From: Methylobacter sp.
GTDB taxonomy: Bacteria > Pseudomonadota > Gammaproteobacteria > Methylococcales > Methylomonadaceae
Reading direction: 5' to 3'
Length of the DNA stretch: 64,000 nucleotides
NCBI GenBank assembly: GCA_028716975.1
Contig: JAQUOU010000016.1
Coordinates: 1-64,000 of the forward strand
Shown: positions 1 to 8,747 of the stretch, piece after piece
Layout of the letters: each line of letters begins with the position of its first letter
Position numbering within the stretch: the first letter of the stretch is position 1
Notes under the pieces: generated by a model
The model's input: only the letters and a program-made list of their open reading frames with translations
Databases searched by the model: none
What the model was told of the DNA's origin: nothing
Translations under genes and position numbers: made by a program

Positions 1-60
1 AGGTCAATGCAATAGATTGGAGATAGAACTATTTTATCATGAATAACAATATCTTATGAA

Positions 61-117
61 TTACTCTCGCATCTGCTTCAACGGATCAATGCGGCTTGCG
101 GGGGAGATAAAATCAAC
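61..117 (-). pseudogene. possible C-terminal remnant of an FtsX/MacB-type ABC transporter permease
   Basis: Read on the minus strand, the last codons before the stop at 61-63 encode SPASRIDPLKQMRE. This resembles the extreme C-terminus of FtsX/MacB-type ABC permeases, which commonly end in PAxxASRxDPxxALR. The frame is closed by a stop a few codons upstream, so at most a short tail remains. The match is short and could be chance. The rest of 1-199 shows nothing recognisable. Confidence 0.22.
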
Positions 118-199
118 AGCCTGCTAAACCCAATCCACTGTTAAGTACTTTAGGTAGCCTGTAAAATACTCAATGGATTTAAAATAATTCCAATAGGAT

Positions 200-673
200 A
201 TGATGATTATAGGTATAAAAGGCGCTTTTATTTTTGCCAAATTACTGGGTGGAATTTGGCTTGCGGTTGTAACTTTTAGTACCGTATTGATCCTGCTTTA
301 CTTGCTTACACTGTTTTATTTTTTTTACCGGTTAGTCTGGCTATTCTCCGATGATGCAACTGTTTTGCGCCTGCAACGGAAATTCAAGCGCCATAGGGAA
401 AAGCTATTACAGGAAGGAATTAGACAACGGACAACATTCTCCAATACCGTTGATCGGAAAAATATAATGCATCTTGTCATGCTGGTTAATGAAGAAATTA
501 ATTTACGCAAAGCTCATCTTGATCCGGCCATAGTCCTGGAAATTCAAAACATGCTTAACAGTTGCCGTTATGCCCGCGATTTTGATAAGGTCTTACGCAT
601 CCATAAAATTGTTGTCGATACGGATGCTGCCTTATTAAATTCTACGCTGAGCGAATTGCTTGATGGCGGTTAA
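200..673 (+). CDS. hypothetical membrane-anchored protein (157 aa)
   Basis: I do not recognise the family. Residues 1-50 are strongly hydrophobic (two closely spaced membrane segments, or one long hairpin, ending near YFFYRLVWLF). A basic stretch follows (RLQRKFKRHREK), then a soluble, mostly helical region of about 90 residues. The basic flank after the second segment suggests the C-terminal part is cytoplasmic. The first two codons are both ATG, and AATAGGA just upstream is an acceptable ribosome-binding site. The next gene starts 44 bases downstream on the same strand and is also unrecognised, so the pair may form one small operon. No enzyme motif is visible. Confidence 0.6.
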   Translation: MMIIGIKGAFIFAKLLGGIWLAVVTFSTVLILLYLLTLFYFFYRLVWLFSDDATVLRLQRKFKRHREKLLQEGIRQRTTFSNTVDRKNIMHLVMLVNEEINLRKAHLDPAIVLEIQNMLNSCRYARDFDKVLRIHKIVVDTDAALLNSTLSELLDGG

Positions 674-717
674 ACTCAGGTGGCTAATCCTCAAATTATC
701 CCCTATCGAATTATCTC

Positions 718-1215
718 ATGCCATTTCAATTTGCCCGTAAATTTATAGACTTTATCAACTTAGCCCTTGGCAGGAATTTCGAGGCACGAAAAAAATCGCT
801 GCGGGAAAATGCCCAGTTAAAACAACAAAAGGCCATGGATAACGCGCGCATAGCTTACGAACTTGAGCTGATGAAAATTAAATTTTCAGAGCAACTGCTC
901 AGGACTAAAGCAAGGGAGACCCGCACCACTCAGGATTATAAAGAGTTTCTGGATATGATTGACGAAATGAAAGGGCAAATTATCGAGCCTTATCCCGACA
1001 TGCCCAAAGTAATGGCATTAGTCATACACCAGCATGCCAAGCGGTTGATAGACGATATATGGAATAACCCGGATGAGCACATGCAGAGCCAATGCCGAGC
1101 CAAGCTGACGCAATTTATTAAAGTTGTTTATGATGACACCGCCGCTGTTCTGGGTAACGAGCAACGCTCAAAAATACCAAGCAAGACATTGTATCATATA
1201 GAAAAATTAGAATAG
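718..1215 (+). CDS. hypothetical charged helical protein (165 aa)
   Basis: The family is not recognised. The N-terminus (MPFQFARKFIDFINLALGR) could form an amphipathic helix. Residues 20-75 are rich in Lys, Glu, Ala and Gln and look like a coiled coil (for example NAQLKQQKAMDNARIAYELE). The remainder is mixed helix. There is no signal peptide or transmembrane segment. It follows the 157-residue membrane protein by 44 bases and may be its soluble partner, though this is inferred from position only. Its 3' end overlaps a decayed minus-strand fragment. Confidence 0.6.
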   Translation: MPFQFARKFIDFINLALGRNFEARKKSLRENAQLKQQKAMDNARIAYELELMKIKFSEQLLRTKARETRTTQDYKEFLDMIDEMKGQIIEPYPDMPKVMALVIHQHAKRLIDDIWNNPDEHMQSQCRAKLTQFIKVVYDDTAAVLGNEQRSKIPSKTLYHIEKLE

Positions 1216-1392
1216 CACCGAATAAACCCTCGCAGCATTAAGCACAATTGCAATGTCCAGGAATGCAATATCATCCTCCATAGCCACATGGTTTGCGATC
1301 ACTGCTCAAACAACAGCACCGACCATGATACCAGGCCCTAACCGGAATACTTTATCCCACTCTACAGAGCCCAAACGATGATGTGCCGGCAG
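1207..1392 (-). pseudogene. decayed fragment resembling a TauE/SafE sulfite-exporter-family permease
   Basis: The region 1216-1529 has no intact gene. On the minus strand one frame reads HHRLGSVEWDKVFRLGPGI, then MVGAVV, a stop codon, and AVIANHV. This is close to the TauE/SafE family pattern of a W-x-x-V-x-R-L-x-P-G-I-x-x-G stretch before a membrane helix. An in-frame TGA interrupts it, and a TAG lies just upstream of the readable part, so it is a relic. An alternative reading of the last residues (AFLDIAIVL) as an MrpF antiporter subunit was considered and fits less of the stretch. The remaining bases up to the cca start show nothing clear. Confidence 0.33.
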
Positions 1393-1529
1393 CTAAGCCA
1401 TTGAAGTTAAAATTATCGTAGCCGGTAAGGTGGCCACCGACATAATCATAACCAAAACCTGCACAGTATGCTTTTTTCAATGTAGCCGTGCTATTCTAAG
1501 CCGAACATTCGCACAAGCTGTGTAACTTT

Positions 1530-2750
1530 ATGGAAATATACCTTGTTGGCGGTGCTGTCCGCGATAAATTACTTAATTATCCCGTCAAGGAAAAAGATTG
1601 GGTGGTTATAGGCGAAACCCCGGAGTCCATGGTAAAACAGGGATTCCGGCCGGTAGGCAAAGATTTCCCGGTATTCCTGCATCCCCACAGCCGTGAAGAA
1701 TATGCACTGGCCAGAACGGAAAGAAAAACTGCGCCCGGTTATAAAGGTTTTACCGTATATGCATCGCCTGATGTGAGCCTGGAACAGGATTTAATTCGTC
1801 GCGACCTAACCATCAACGCCATAGCAATGACCCCGCAAGGGCAGATCATTGATCCCTTTGACGGACAACATGATCTTGAAAACCGGATTTTCCGCCATAC
1901 TTCACCCGCATTCTCCGAAGACCCGGTTCGGATATTGCGCGTTGCCCGTTTTGCTGCAAGATACGCTCATTTAGGCTTTACTCTCGCCGAAGAAACCAGA
2001 AATCTGATGCTGCAAATGGTCACCGCCGGAGAAATTGACCATCTCGTTCCCGAGCGTGTATGGGCAGAATTATTTAAAGCGCTTAATGAGAAATCGCCCA
2101 CCGCCTTTTTCTATACCTTAAAAGACTGCTGCGCACTGGAAAAAATTTTTCCGGAAATAAATCGTTTATTTGGTGTGCCGCAACCGGAAAAACACCACCC
2201 TGAAATCGATACCGGCCTACATACGATGCTCAGTCTGGAACAGGCGGCTCTTTTATCGTCCAGCCCCAAAGTCAGATTTGCCGCATTAGTCCATGATCTT
2301 GGCAAAGGGATAACGCCCAAAGAGCAATGGCCGCATCATTATGGTCACGAAAAAAGCGGCCTTAAGGTTTTGGAAAGTTTATGCACCCGTTTGCGTGCGC
2401 CTAACTCGTTTAAGTCACTGGCCATACAGGTTATGCAATATCACACTCTCTGCCATAAGGCTTTTGAACTGCGCGCCTCAACTTTAACTGACCTATTGAC
2501 CGCTTTGGGAGCGTTTAAACCTGCCAATACGCTGCAGGAATTTTTAATGGCTTGCGAAGCCGATGCCAAAGGCAGAACCGGATTTGAAAACAGGCCCTAC
2601 CCGCAAGCGGAAAGACTGCGCGAAACGGCTAAAGCAGCTGCCTCGATTGATATTGCGCCTATTCTGCAAAGCGATCTTAAAGGTTCTAAAATCGCAGTTG
2701 CCATTCGCCGCTTAAGAATTAAAGCAATTACCGAATTTATTAAAGCCTAA
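1530..2750 (+). CDS. cca: CCA tRNA nucleotidyltransferase (multifunctional CCA protein)
   Basis: Adds or repairs the 3'-CCA end of tRNAs using CTP and ATP. The class II nucleotidyltransferase head is clear: GGAVRD at residues 7-12, the acidic pair E21/D23 in the KEKDWVVIG segment (aspartates or glutamate bind metal), and RRDLTINAIAM near residue 90. The neck and base recognition region contains EDPVRILRVARFAARY. A C-terminal HD domain is present (HDLGKG near residue 255, later HH and H motifs), as in the gammaproteobacterial form with phosphohydrolase activity. The length of 406 aa is close to the E. coli enzyme. It is followed after 97 bases by yajQ on the same strand. Confidence 0.96.
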   Translation: MEIYLVGGAVRDKLLNYPVKEKDWVVIGETPESMVKQGFRPVGKDFPVFLHPHSREEYALARTERKTAPGYKGFTVYASPDVSLEQDLIRRDLTINAIAMTPQGQIIDPFDGQHDLENRIFRHTSPAFSEDPVRILRVARFAARYAHLGFTLAEETRNLMLQMVTAGEIDHLVPERVWAELFKALNEKSPTAFFYTLKDCCALEKIFPEINRLFGVPQPEKHHPEIDTGLHTMLSLEQAALLSSSPKVRFAALVHDLGKGITPKEQWPHHYGHEKSGLKVLESLCTRLRAPNSFKSLAIQVMQYHTLCHKAFELRASTLTDLLTALGAFKPANTLQEFLMACEADAKGRTGFENRPYPQAERLRETAKAAASIDIAPILQSDLKGSKIAVAIRRLRIKAITEFIKA

Positions 2751-2847
2751 TGGACTTATCCTCCATTTGCTATTTTTCCCTGTAAAAACAGATGTATAAT
2801 GCATTCGAATTCTATCTCTTCTTTGTAATCTCCCGGAAATCGTAACC

Positions 2848-3330
2848 ATGCCTTCTTTTGACATCATTTCGGAATTTGACAAACACGAAGCTAAAAATGC
2901 TATCGACCAGGCCAATAAAGAAGTTACTACACGCTTTGATTTTAAGGGTACTGACTCAAGCTTTGAATTGACTGACGATAAATTGATTATGACCTCTGAA
3001 TCGACGTTTCAGCTACAGCAAATGTTCAGTATTGTCTGTTCCAAGCTCAGTCGACGCGGCGTGGATATAGCTTGCATGGAGGTTGGCGACCCCAAGCCCG
3101 GCGGCAAATCGGTATGCCAGGAAATCCTCATGAAGCAGGGGCTGGATTCGGCTCTGGCTAAAAAAATCGTTAAACTGATTAAGGATAAAAAACTGAAAGT
3201 CCAGGCCGCCATTCAAGGCGATCAGGTTAGGGTGACCGGCAAAAATCGGGATGATTTACAGGATGTGATTAAAATGTTGAGGGAAGAAAAGCTGGAAATG
3301 CCGCTGCAGTTTGAAAATTTCAGGGAATAA
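2848..3330 (+). CDS. yajQ: YajQ family cyclic-di-GMP/nucleotide-binding protein
   Basis: UPF0234/YajQ family, 160 aa, the usual length. The N-terminus MPSFDIISEFDKHEAKNAID and the segment TTRFDFKGTDSSFEL are family signatures, followed by two ferredoxin-like half domains and the C-terminal QFENFRE. Family members bind nucleotides, and some act as cyclic-di-GMP effectors working with transcription factors; the role here is inferred. It is convergent with the CPBP protease gene, with only 19 bases between the two stop codons and no clear terminator. Confidence 0.94.
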   Translation: MPSFDIISEFDKHEAKNAIDQANKEVTTRFDFKGTDSSFELTDDKLIMTSESTFQLQQMFSIVCSKLSRRGVDIACMEVGDPKPGGKSVCQEILMKQGLDSALAKKIVKLIKDKKLKVQAAIQGDQVRVTGKNRDDLQDVIKMLREEKLEMPLQFENFRE

Positions 3331-3349
3331 ACCGGCAGTGAATTTATCT

Positions 3350-4219
3350 TCACACCTTTTTATAAATAAAATAGCCGATGATGGCGAAGCTGAGCCATCC
3401 GGTAACTAAAGGCCCTACGACATTATTATAACTGCTGACCAGATAAAGATATTCCGAGTTAAAATCCGTATTGAACAAACTTCCACTCATTTTTATTTGC
3501 CACACCCAGCCGGCATGACAGCCGATACATAGACCTAAGCCTTCTTTTACTTGGGTTCTGAGTACAGCCAGAAAAATACCGACCGCCAGTAATGAAAAAA
3601 ATGCCGATATATTGTGTGGATTCAGCACATTGGCGAACGCTTCACCTAATAAGATAAAGCCGCTTAATACATTAAATTCCTGTTGGGGAATTTCGGTTTT
3701 GGTGTCCAGGAAATGCAGAGCCGCAAAATACGCTGAGCTGATCAAAACTGCCGCCACAACCGGCATGTTCTTTTTTAAAGCAGCCAACAGCATCCCTCGA
3801 AAAACCGATTCTTCAACCACTGCAATTAACAGTGCCAGCAATAGTGAAAGAGTCATTTTTTCAGCCATGAAACCAATCGTCCATGGCTGCGACTGATCAA
3901 TAATATTAATGCCCAGCGCATACAACATAATAAATATCGGCATCAGGGTAATCAATCCAAGCCCGAACCCTTGCGGCAGCTGCTTTAAAAAAGCCGATAG
4001 ATTGGTAAATCCCAAGTCTTCTTTTTTGAAGTTTAGATAAGCCATTGTCGGGAAAATACTTAGTACCAGGAGTATCTGCGTCAAGCGAGTGATTAGTTTT
4101 CGTAATACAGACGGATCGTCCAGTCCCAGCGCGATCAAATAGCCTAACAGGCAGGCCGTTGACGTGGCTGCCAGCAAGACCAGCAAGGGCACTATTGAAT
4201 AAGCAATGTATCGTTTCAT
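3350..4219 (-). CDS. CPBP family intramembrane metalloprotease (CAAX protease type)
   Basis: A polytopic membrane protein with the three CPBP (Rce1/CAAX-like) motifs. EExxxR is at residues E136, E137 and R141, FxxxH at F165 and H169, and a third histidine is at H234 in IGCHAGWVW. These residues bind the catalytic zinc and water in the family, so it is expected to be active. I chose the ATG at 4219, which overlaps the rsmE stop as ATGA (translational coupling). A longer frame exists from 4267 but would begin inside rsmE. Substrate unknown. It is probably the last gene of a bioA-rsmE-protease operon. Confidence 0.88.
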   Translation of the reverse strand: MKRYIAYSIVPLLVLLAATSTACLLGYLIALGLDDPSVLRKLITRLTQILLVLSIFPTMAYLNFKKEDLGFTNLSAFLKQLPQGFGLGLITLMPIFIMLYALGINIIDQSQPWTIGFMAEKMTLSLLLALLIAVVEESVFRGMLLAALKKNMPVVAAVLISSAYFAALHFLDTKTEIPQQEFNVLSGFILLGEAFANVLNPHNISAFFSLLAVGIFLAVLRTQVKEGLGLCIGCHAGWVWQIKMSGSLFNTDFNSEYLYLVSSYNNVVGPLVTGWLSFAIIGYFIYKKV

Positions 4220-4977
4220 CGTTGGCTTCCAACTTCCGCATTTGTAATTTTGCCAAAGTCGCCCCATAACACCTGGATGGCGGCTAAGGCGGCAAGCGAT
4301 GCGGTTTCTGTTCTTAATATGCGACTGCCTAAACGGACCGGAATAAAGCCGGAGGCTTTGGCCGCGTCTCGCTCCTGGTTGGAAAAACCGCCTTCGGGTC
4401 CGGTGAGTAAAGTCACTTTCATGGCTTCAGGTTTTAACTCCGTTAATGTCGTTTCTGCATAAGGGTCGAGAAATACTTTCAGGCCCTGCCGGTTGCTTAT
4501 CCAGTTTTGTAGCTGCTCAATTTCCAGCAAGGCGGGCAAGGTGGTTCTACCGCTTTGTTCGGCAGCATGTTGAACTATTTTTTGCCAATGCAATAAGCGT
4601 TGCGGCTTTTTTTCGCCTTTGAATTGCACCACGCAACGCTCCGTTAATAAGGGTGTGATGTGATTAACACCCAACTCCACAGCTTTTTGCACCGTCAAAT
4701 CCATTTTGTCGCCCCGTGAAATGCCTAAGCCCAACGTTATCTGCAACGGCGATTCCACACTGCGGTCACGCCATTGCTCGATATTAATCAGTACGGTTTT
4801 TCGGCTGACTTCGGCAACCGTGCACACATATTCTCCGCCGTGCCCGTTAAATAAAATGATTTGGGCGTCTTGTTTTAGCCGCAATACCGTTCTGACATAG
4901 TGACCGTTGTCAGCATCCAGTTCGATAAGCTTGCCTGTAACCAGCGGGGCCGGCGTATATAATCTGGAAATTCGCAT
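4216..4977 (-). CDS. rsmE: 16S rRNA (uracil(1498)-N(3))-methyltransferase RsmE
   Basis: Methylates N3 of U1498 in 16S rRNA using S-adenosylmethionine. The N-terminal PUA-like domain starts MRISRLYTPAPL, and the SPOUT knot shows LLTGPEGGFSNQE and LGSRILRTETASLAALA, the signature of the family. The length of 253 aa is typical (E. coli 243). It begins two bases after the bioA stop codon and overlaps the downstream protease gene by 4 bases, so the three genes are almost surely co-transcribed. Confidence 0.95.
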   Translation of the reverse strand: MRISRLYTPAPLVTGKLIELDADNGHYVRTVLRLKQDAQIILFNGHGGEYVCTVAEVSRKTVLINIEQWRDRSVESPLQITLGLGISRGDKMDLTVQKAVELGVNHITPLLTERCVVQFKGEKKPQRLLHWQKIVQHAAEQSGRTTLPALLEIEQLQNWISNRQGLKVFLDPYAETTLTELKPEAMKVTLLTGPEGGFSNQERDAAKASGFIPVRLGSRILRTETASLAALAAIQVLWGDFGKITNAEVGSQR

Positions 4978-4979
4978 AA

Positions 4980-6329
4980 TCAGTCTTTAACCGCCTGTTG
5001 TATGCCTTGCCACGCCACTTCGGCGATTAATAGAAGTTGATCCTCGGTAACAATGTAGGGCGGCATGAAGTAAATAACGTTGCCCAAGGGACGCAATAAT
5101 ACACCCTTGGATAGCGCGTATTGATAGACTCTAAGCCCTCGGCGTTCCTGCCAGGGATAAGGCTCTCTGGTGTGTTTGTTTTTGACCATTTCAATAGCCA
5201 ATATCATGCCTGTTTGCCTGACTTCAGCCACATGAGGATGATCTATAAAGCGCGCTGCCGCCTTACCCATGACCTTGGACAATTTCGTATTCTTCTCTAT
5301 TATGTTCTGCTCTTGAAAAATTCCAATGGTAGCCACTCCCGCCCTGCAAGCAAGGGCATTGCCGGTGTAACTATGAGAGTGCAGAAATGCAGTCAACTTC
5401 TGATAATTGTCATAAAATGCCTGATAGACCTCATTGGTTGTCAATACCGCGGACAACGCCAAATAACCCCCGGTCAGTCCCTTGGATAAACACATAAAAT
5501 CAGGTTTGATTTTAGCTTGCTCACAGGCAAATAAAGTCCCCGTCCGGCCAAAACCTACGGCGATTTCATCGGCTATCAAATGCACGTTATATTTATTACA
5601 GGCAGTCCGTAGCAGCTTTAAATAAACTGGATCGTACATGCGCATATTGCCGGCGCATTGTACTAAAGGCTCGATGATGACGGCGCTGACGCTTTCAGCA
5701 TGTTGCTGTAGCGTCTGTTCCATTAATGCAAATCGACGAATTGAGTAATCCGCCCATGACTCACCCGGTTCGCGATAATAACAATCAGGGCCGGGCACCG
5801 TTATCACATCCATTAATAACGGTGCGTAAGTTTCTTTATAGAGCGGCACATTACCGACGGCTAATGCCCCTAAAGTTTCGCCGTGATAGCTGTTTTCCAA
5901 AGTGATAAATTTTATCTTTTTGGCTTGACCTTTATTTCGCCAATAGTGAAAACTCATTTTTAGCGCGACTTCAACAGCGGAAGAGCCATTGTCCGCATAG
6001 AAACAGCGACTTAATCCATCCGGGGTGATTTCAATCAGTTTTTCGGCGAGTCTAACAGCGGATTCATGAGTAAATCCGGCAAAGATCACATGCTCCAGCG
6101 TATCCAGTTGATCTTTTAAGGCGCTATTGATTATAGGATTTGCATGCCCGAATAGATTGACCCACCAGGAACTTATGGCATCAAGATAGTGATTCCCCTC
6201 AAAATCCTCCAGCCAAACGCCTTGCCCTTTTTTTATGGGAATAATCGGGAAAGTTGCATGATCTTTCATTTGCGTACACGGATGCCACAAAACGGCCAAG
6301 TCCCGATCAGAAAATGCCTGGTTAGTCAT
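4980..6329 (-). CDS. bioA: adenosylmethionine-8-amino-7-oxononanoate aminotransferase BioA
   Basis: A PLP enzyme of biotin synthesis that transfers the amino group of S-adenosylmethionine to KAPA, giving DAPA. Recognisable are the N-terminal WHPCTQMKDH, the cofactor-binding YADNGSSAVEVALKM, the aspartate of LIADEIAVGFGRTG and the Schiff-base lysine K283 in LSKGLTGGYL. It is 449 aa, slightly longer than the E. coli enzyme (429). No other bio gene is adjacent. It sits downstream of metF and next to rsmE, so biotin genes are dispersed in this genome, apart from birA at about 44 kb. A GC-rich hairpin lies between metF and bioA. Confidence 0.96.
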   Translation of the reverse strand: MTNQAFSDRDLAVLWHPCTQMKDHATFPIIPIKKGQGVWLEDFEGNHYLDAISSWWVNLFGHANPIINSALKDQLDTLEHVIFAGFTHESAVRLAEKLIEITPDGLSRCFYADNGSSAVEVALKMSFHYWRNKGQAKKIKFITLENSYHGETLGALAVGNVPLYKETYAPLLMDVITVPGPDCYYREPGESWADYSIRRFALMEQTLQQHAESVSAVIIEPLVQCAGNMRMYDPVYLKLLRTACNKYNVHLIADEIAVGFGRTGTLFACEQAKIKPDFMCLSKGLTGGYLALSAVLTTNEVYQAFYDNYQKLTAFLHSHSYTGNALACRAGVATIGIFQEQNIIEKNTKLSKVMGKAAARFIDHPHVAEVRQTGMILAIEMVKNKHTREPYPWQERRGLRVYQYALSKGVLLRPLGNVIYFMPPYIVTEDQLLLIAEVAWQGIQQAVKD

Positions 6330-6353
6330 AGAAGCTAATCCGTATAAACCATA

Positions 6354-6388
6354 AAGGGCGCGAAGCTGTAATACAACTATGCGCCCTT
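6354..6388 (-). terminator. GC-rich hairpin between metF and bioA
   Basis: The 8-bp perfect stem AAGGGCGC (6354-6361) and GCGCCCTT (6381-6388) encloses a 19-base loop. It lies 32 bases past the metF stop and 25 bases before bioA. On the minus strand it is followed by a moderately T-rich stretch rather than a clean U run, so it may be a weak terminator, an attenuator or an mRNA-stabilising hairpin. Confidence 0.45.
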
Positions 6389-6419
6389 CATAATTGAACT
6401 AATAATTTTAAATGTTAAT

Positions 6420-7265
6420 TTACAAATTCAAGTTTTCCCAGATTGCCAAAGTAGGCGCTGCCTGGTTCATGGTATAAAAATGCAAGCCTGGCGCGCCATT
6501 ATCCAATAATCGCCGGCAAAGCTCGGATACCAAGTCCAGGCCAAAAGCTTGGATGGCCTGACGATCATCTCCAAATCCTTCCAACCGCTTTCTCATCCAG
6601 CGGGGTATATCGGCCCCACACATTTCTGAAAAGCGAAACAGTTGAGTGTATTGAGTGATCGGCATAATGCCGGGGACAACCGGAATATTGATACCGTTTT
6701 TTTCACAAGCATCAACGAAATAAAAATAGGCTTCCGCATTGTAAAAATACTGGGTAATTGCAGCATCAGCACCGGCATTGACTTTACGCTTGAAATTTTT
6801 CAAGTCGTCATTACCGTTTGCTGACTGCGGATGCACTTCAGGATACGCCGCCACATGAATTTGAAAATAATCGCCGGTTTCTTTACGGATAAATTCAACC
6901 AACTCATTAGCATAACGAAATTCACCCGCCGACATCATTCCGGAAGGCAAATCGCCACGTAAGGCTACGATTTTTGAAATTCCTTTTTCCTGATAGCTGT
7001 TCAGAATATCGCGAATATTTTCCCTCGTTGATGCGACACAGGATAAATGGGGCGCTGCAGAAATTCCCTTGGCCTGAATATCTACGACGGTATCGAAAGT
7101 TTTATCGCGGGTTGATCCACCTGCGCCAAATGTGACTGAAAAAAAATCAGGATTGAGCTTTGCGAGTCGATCATGAACAAGCTGTAAATTTACAGCACCC
7201 TCTTCCGTTTTCGGTGGATAAAATTCAAAACTGAAAAGCTGCGAGGGAGTGTTTTTTGAGTGCAT
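6420..7265 (-). CDS. metF: 5,10-methylenetetrahydrofolate reductase MetF
   Basis: A flavoprotein that reduces methylene-THF to methyl-THF for methionine synthesis. The N-terminus has FSFEFYPPKTEEG (the FEFxPPK signature). VTFGAGGSTRD, CVASTRENI, IVALRGDLP and the TQYFYNAEAY region outline the TIM-barrel FAD enzyme. It is 281 aa against 296 in E. coli. It lies downstream of metK-ahcY on the same strand, separated by about 167 bases, so these three genes regenerate methionine and S-adenosylmethionine. No SAM or SAH riboswitch was recognised upstream. Confidence 0.96.
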   Translation of the reverse strand: MHSKNTPSQLFSFEFYPPKTEEGAVNLQLVHDRLAKLNPDFFSVTFGAGGSTRDKTFDTVVDIQAKGISAAPHLSCVASTRENIRDILNSYQEKGISKIVALRGDLPSGMMSAGEFRYANELVEFIRKETGDYFQIHVAAYPEVHPQSANGNDDLKNFKRKVNAGADAAITQYFYNAEAYFYFVDACEKNGINIPVVPGIMPITQYTQLFRFSEMCGADIPRWMRKRLEGFGDDRQAIQAFGLDLVSELCRRLLDNGAPGLHFYTMNQAAPTLAIWENLNL

Positions 7266-7432
7266 TTTAGTATTTGTAGATTATCAGCATCGTATGCCCC
7301 AGCAACTTTGGCAGAATGCCGGGGTATATTTCGCTAACCCGATCCCTGTGGTTTTATTTCTTAACTTGGGTCTATTTCAATTCCGGGAAATGAGTTGCGC
7401 TATTGTACATAACCCAAGTCCCTGCCAACTTT

Positions 7433-8746
7433 CTAATAACGATAGTGATCTGCCTTGAAAGGCCCATCAACCGGAACATTAATATATTTAGCTTGCTCAT
7501 CCGTTAAGACAGTCAAATTCACACCCAATTGCTTAAGATGTGATCTGGCAACTTTTTCGTCCAGTTTCTTGGGCAGGATATAAACCTTGTTTTCATACTG
7601 AGCTGCATTTTTCCAAAGCTCCATTTGCGCCAGAACCTGATTACAGAATGAATTAGACATTACAAAGCTTGGATGCCCGGTTCCACAACCCAAATTTACC
7701 AAGCGGCCTTCCGCCAGAATAATCAGGCGTTTTCCGTCAGGAAAAATCACATGATCAACTTGTGGTTTAATATTCTCCCATTGGTATTGACGTAATGACG
7801 AAATTTCAATCTCCGCATCAAAATGACCAATATTACAAACAATTGCCTGGTCTCTCATGGCAAGCATGTGTTTGTGAGTAATAATACTGAAATTACCCGT
7901 CGCGGTAACAAATATATTGGCGATAGGCGCAGCCTCTTCCATGGTGACGACGCGATAACCTTCCATAGCGGCCTGCAATGCGCAAATAGGATCAATTTCC
8001 GTAATCCATACAGTGGCGCCCAGACCGCGTAACGATTGCGCACACCCTTTACCGACATCACCGTATCCACTTACAACCGCGATTTTTCCCGCAATCATGA
8101 CATCAGTGGCGCGCTTGATGCCGTCCACCAAAGACTCGCGGCAACCGTACAGATTGTCGAATTTTGATTTAGTCACCGAATCATTCACATTAAAGGCGGG
8201 GACTTTTAATGTGCCTTTTACGACCATTTCATAGAGCCGTAATACACCTGTCGTAGTTTCTTCGGACAGCCCTTTAACATCTGCCATCAACTCAGGATAT
8301 TTTGTATGCATCATAACGGTTAAGTCGCCGCCATCATCCAGAATCATATTCGGACGCCAGCCATCAAGACCGTCAATGGTCTGGGCAATACACCATTCCG
8401 CCTCTTCTTCGGTTTCTCCTTTCCATGCAAAAACGGGAATGCCCGCCGCCGCCATTGCCGCAGCTGCATGATCCTGGGTAGAAAAAATATTGCAGGACGA
8501 CCATCGAACTTCTGCGCCTAATGCTGTTAAGGTTTCAATCAATACAGCTGTCTGAATCGTCATATGCAAACAGCCCGCGATGCGAGCGCCTTTTAAAGGC
8601 TGTTCTGCACCGAATTCTTCACGTAGAGCCATTAAGCCCGGCATTTCTGTTTCGGCGATGTTGATTTCCTTACGACCCCATTCTGCCAGTGCGATATCGG
8701 CAATTTTATAATCTTGTTGGCTCATGTATTTTCTGTTCAGTTTCAT
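7433..8746 (-). CDS. ahcY: adenosylhomocysteinase (S-adenosyl-L-homocysteine hydrolase)
   Basis: Reversibly hydrolyses S-adenosylhomocysteine to homocysteine and adenosine with bound NAD. Visible are [41 protein letters not shown], the NAD motif [18 protein letters not shown] and the C-terminal [10 protein letters not shown] chose the ATG at 8746, one base after the metK stop, because AGGT precedes it; an ATG at 8725 ([13 protein letters not shown]) is an equally plausible start by family length. It is coupled to metK. Having AhcY rather than the Pfs/LuxS route is common in methylotrophs and many other bacteria. Confidence 0.96.
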   Translation of the reverse strand: MKLNRKYMSQQDYKIADIALAEWGRKEINIAETEMPGLMALREEFGAEQPLKGARIAGCLHMTIQTAVLIETLTALGAEVRWSSCNIFSTQDHAAAAMAAAGIPVFAWKGETEEEAEWCIAQTIDGLDGWRPNMILDDGGDLTVMMHTKYPELMADVKGLSEETTTGVLRLYEMVVKGTLKVPAFNVNDSVTKSKFDNLYGCRESLVDGIKRATDVMIAGKIAVVSGYGDVGKGCAQSLRGLGATVWITEIDPICALQAAMEGYRVVTMEEAAPIANIFVTATGNFSIITHKHMLAMRDQAIVCNIGHFDAEIEISSLRQYQWENIKPQVDHVIFPDGKRLIILAEGRLVNLGCGTGHPSFVMSNSFCNQVLAQMELWKNAAQYENKVYILPKKLDEKVARSHLKQLGVNLTVLTDEQAKYINVPVDGPFKADHYRY

Positions 8747-8747
8747 G

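Noticed and set aside
3906-4256. Overlapping minus-strand frame of 116 codons inside the CPBP gene
   Set aside because: It is an out-of-frame shadow of the protease, whose own frame holds all three CPBP motifs and an ATGA coupling to rsmE.
7266-7432. Possible SAM or SAH riboswitch near the metK-ahcY-metF genes
   Set aside because: I found no conserved core of the SAM-I, SAM-II or SAH aptamers in 7266-7432 or in 9909-9974. Only a simple terminator hairpin is visible after the tRNA.
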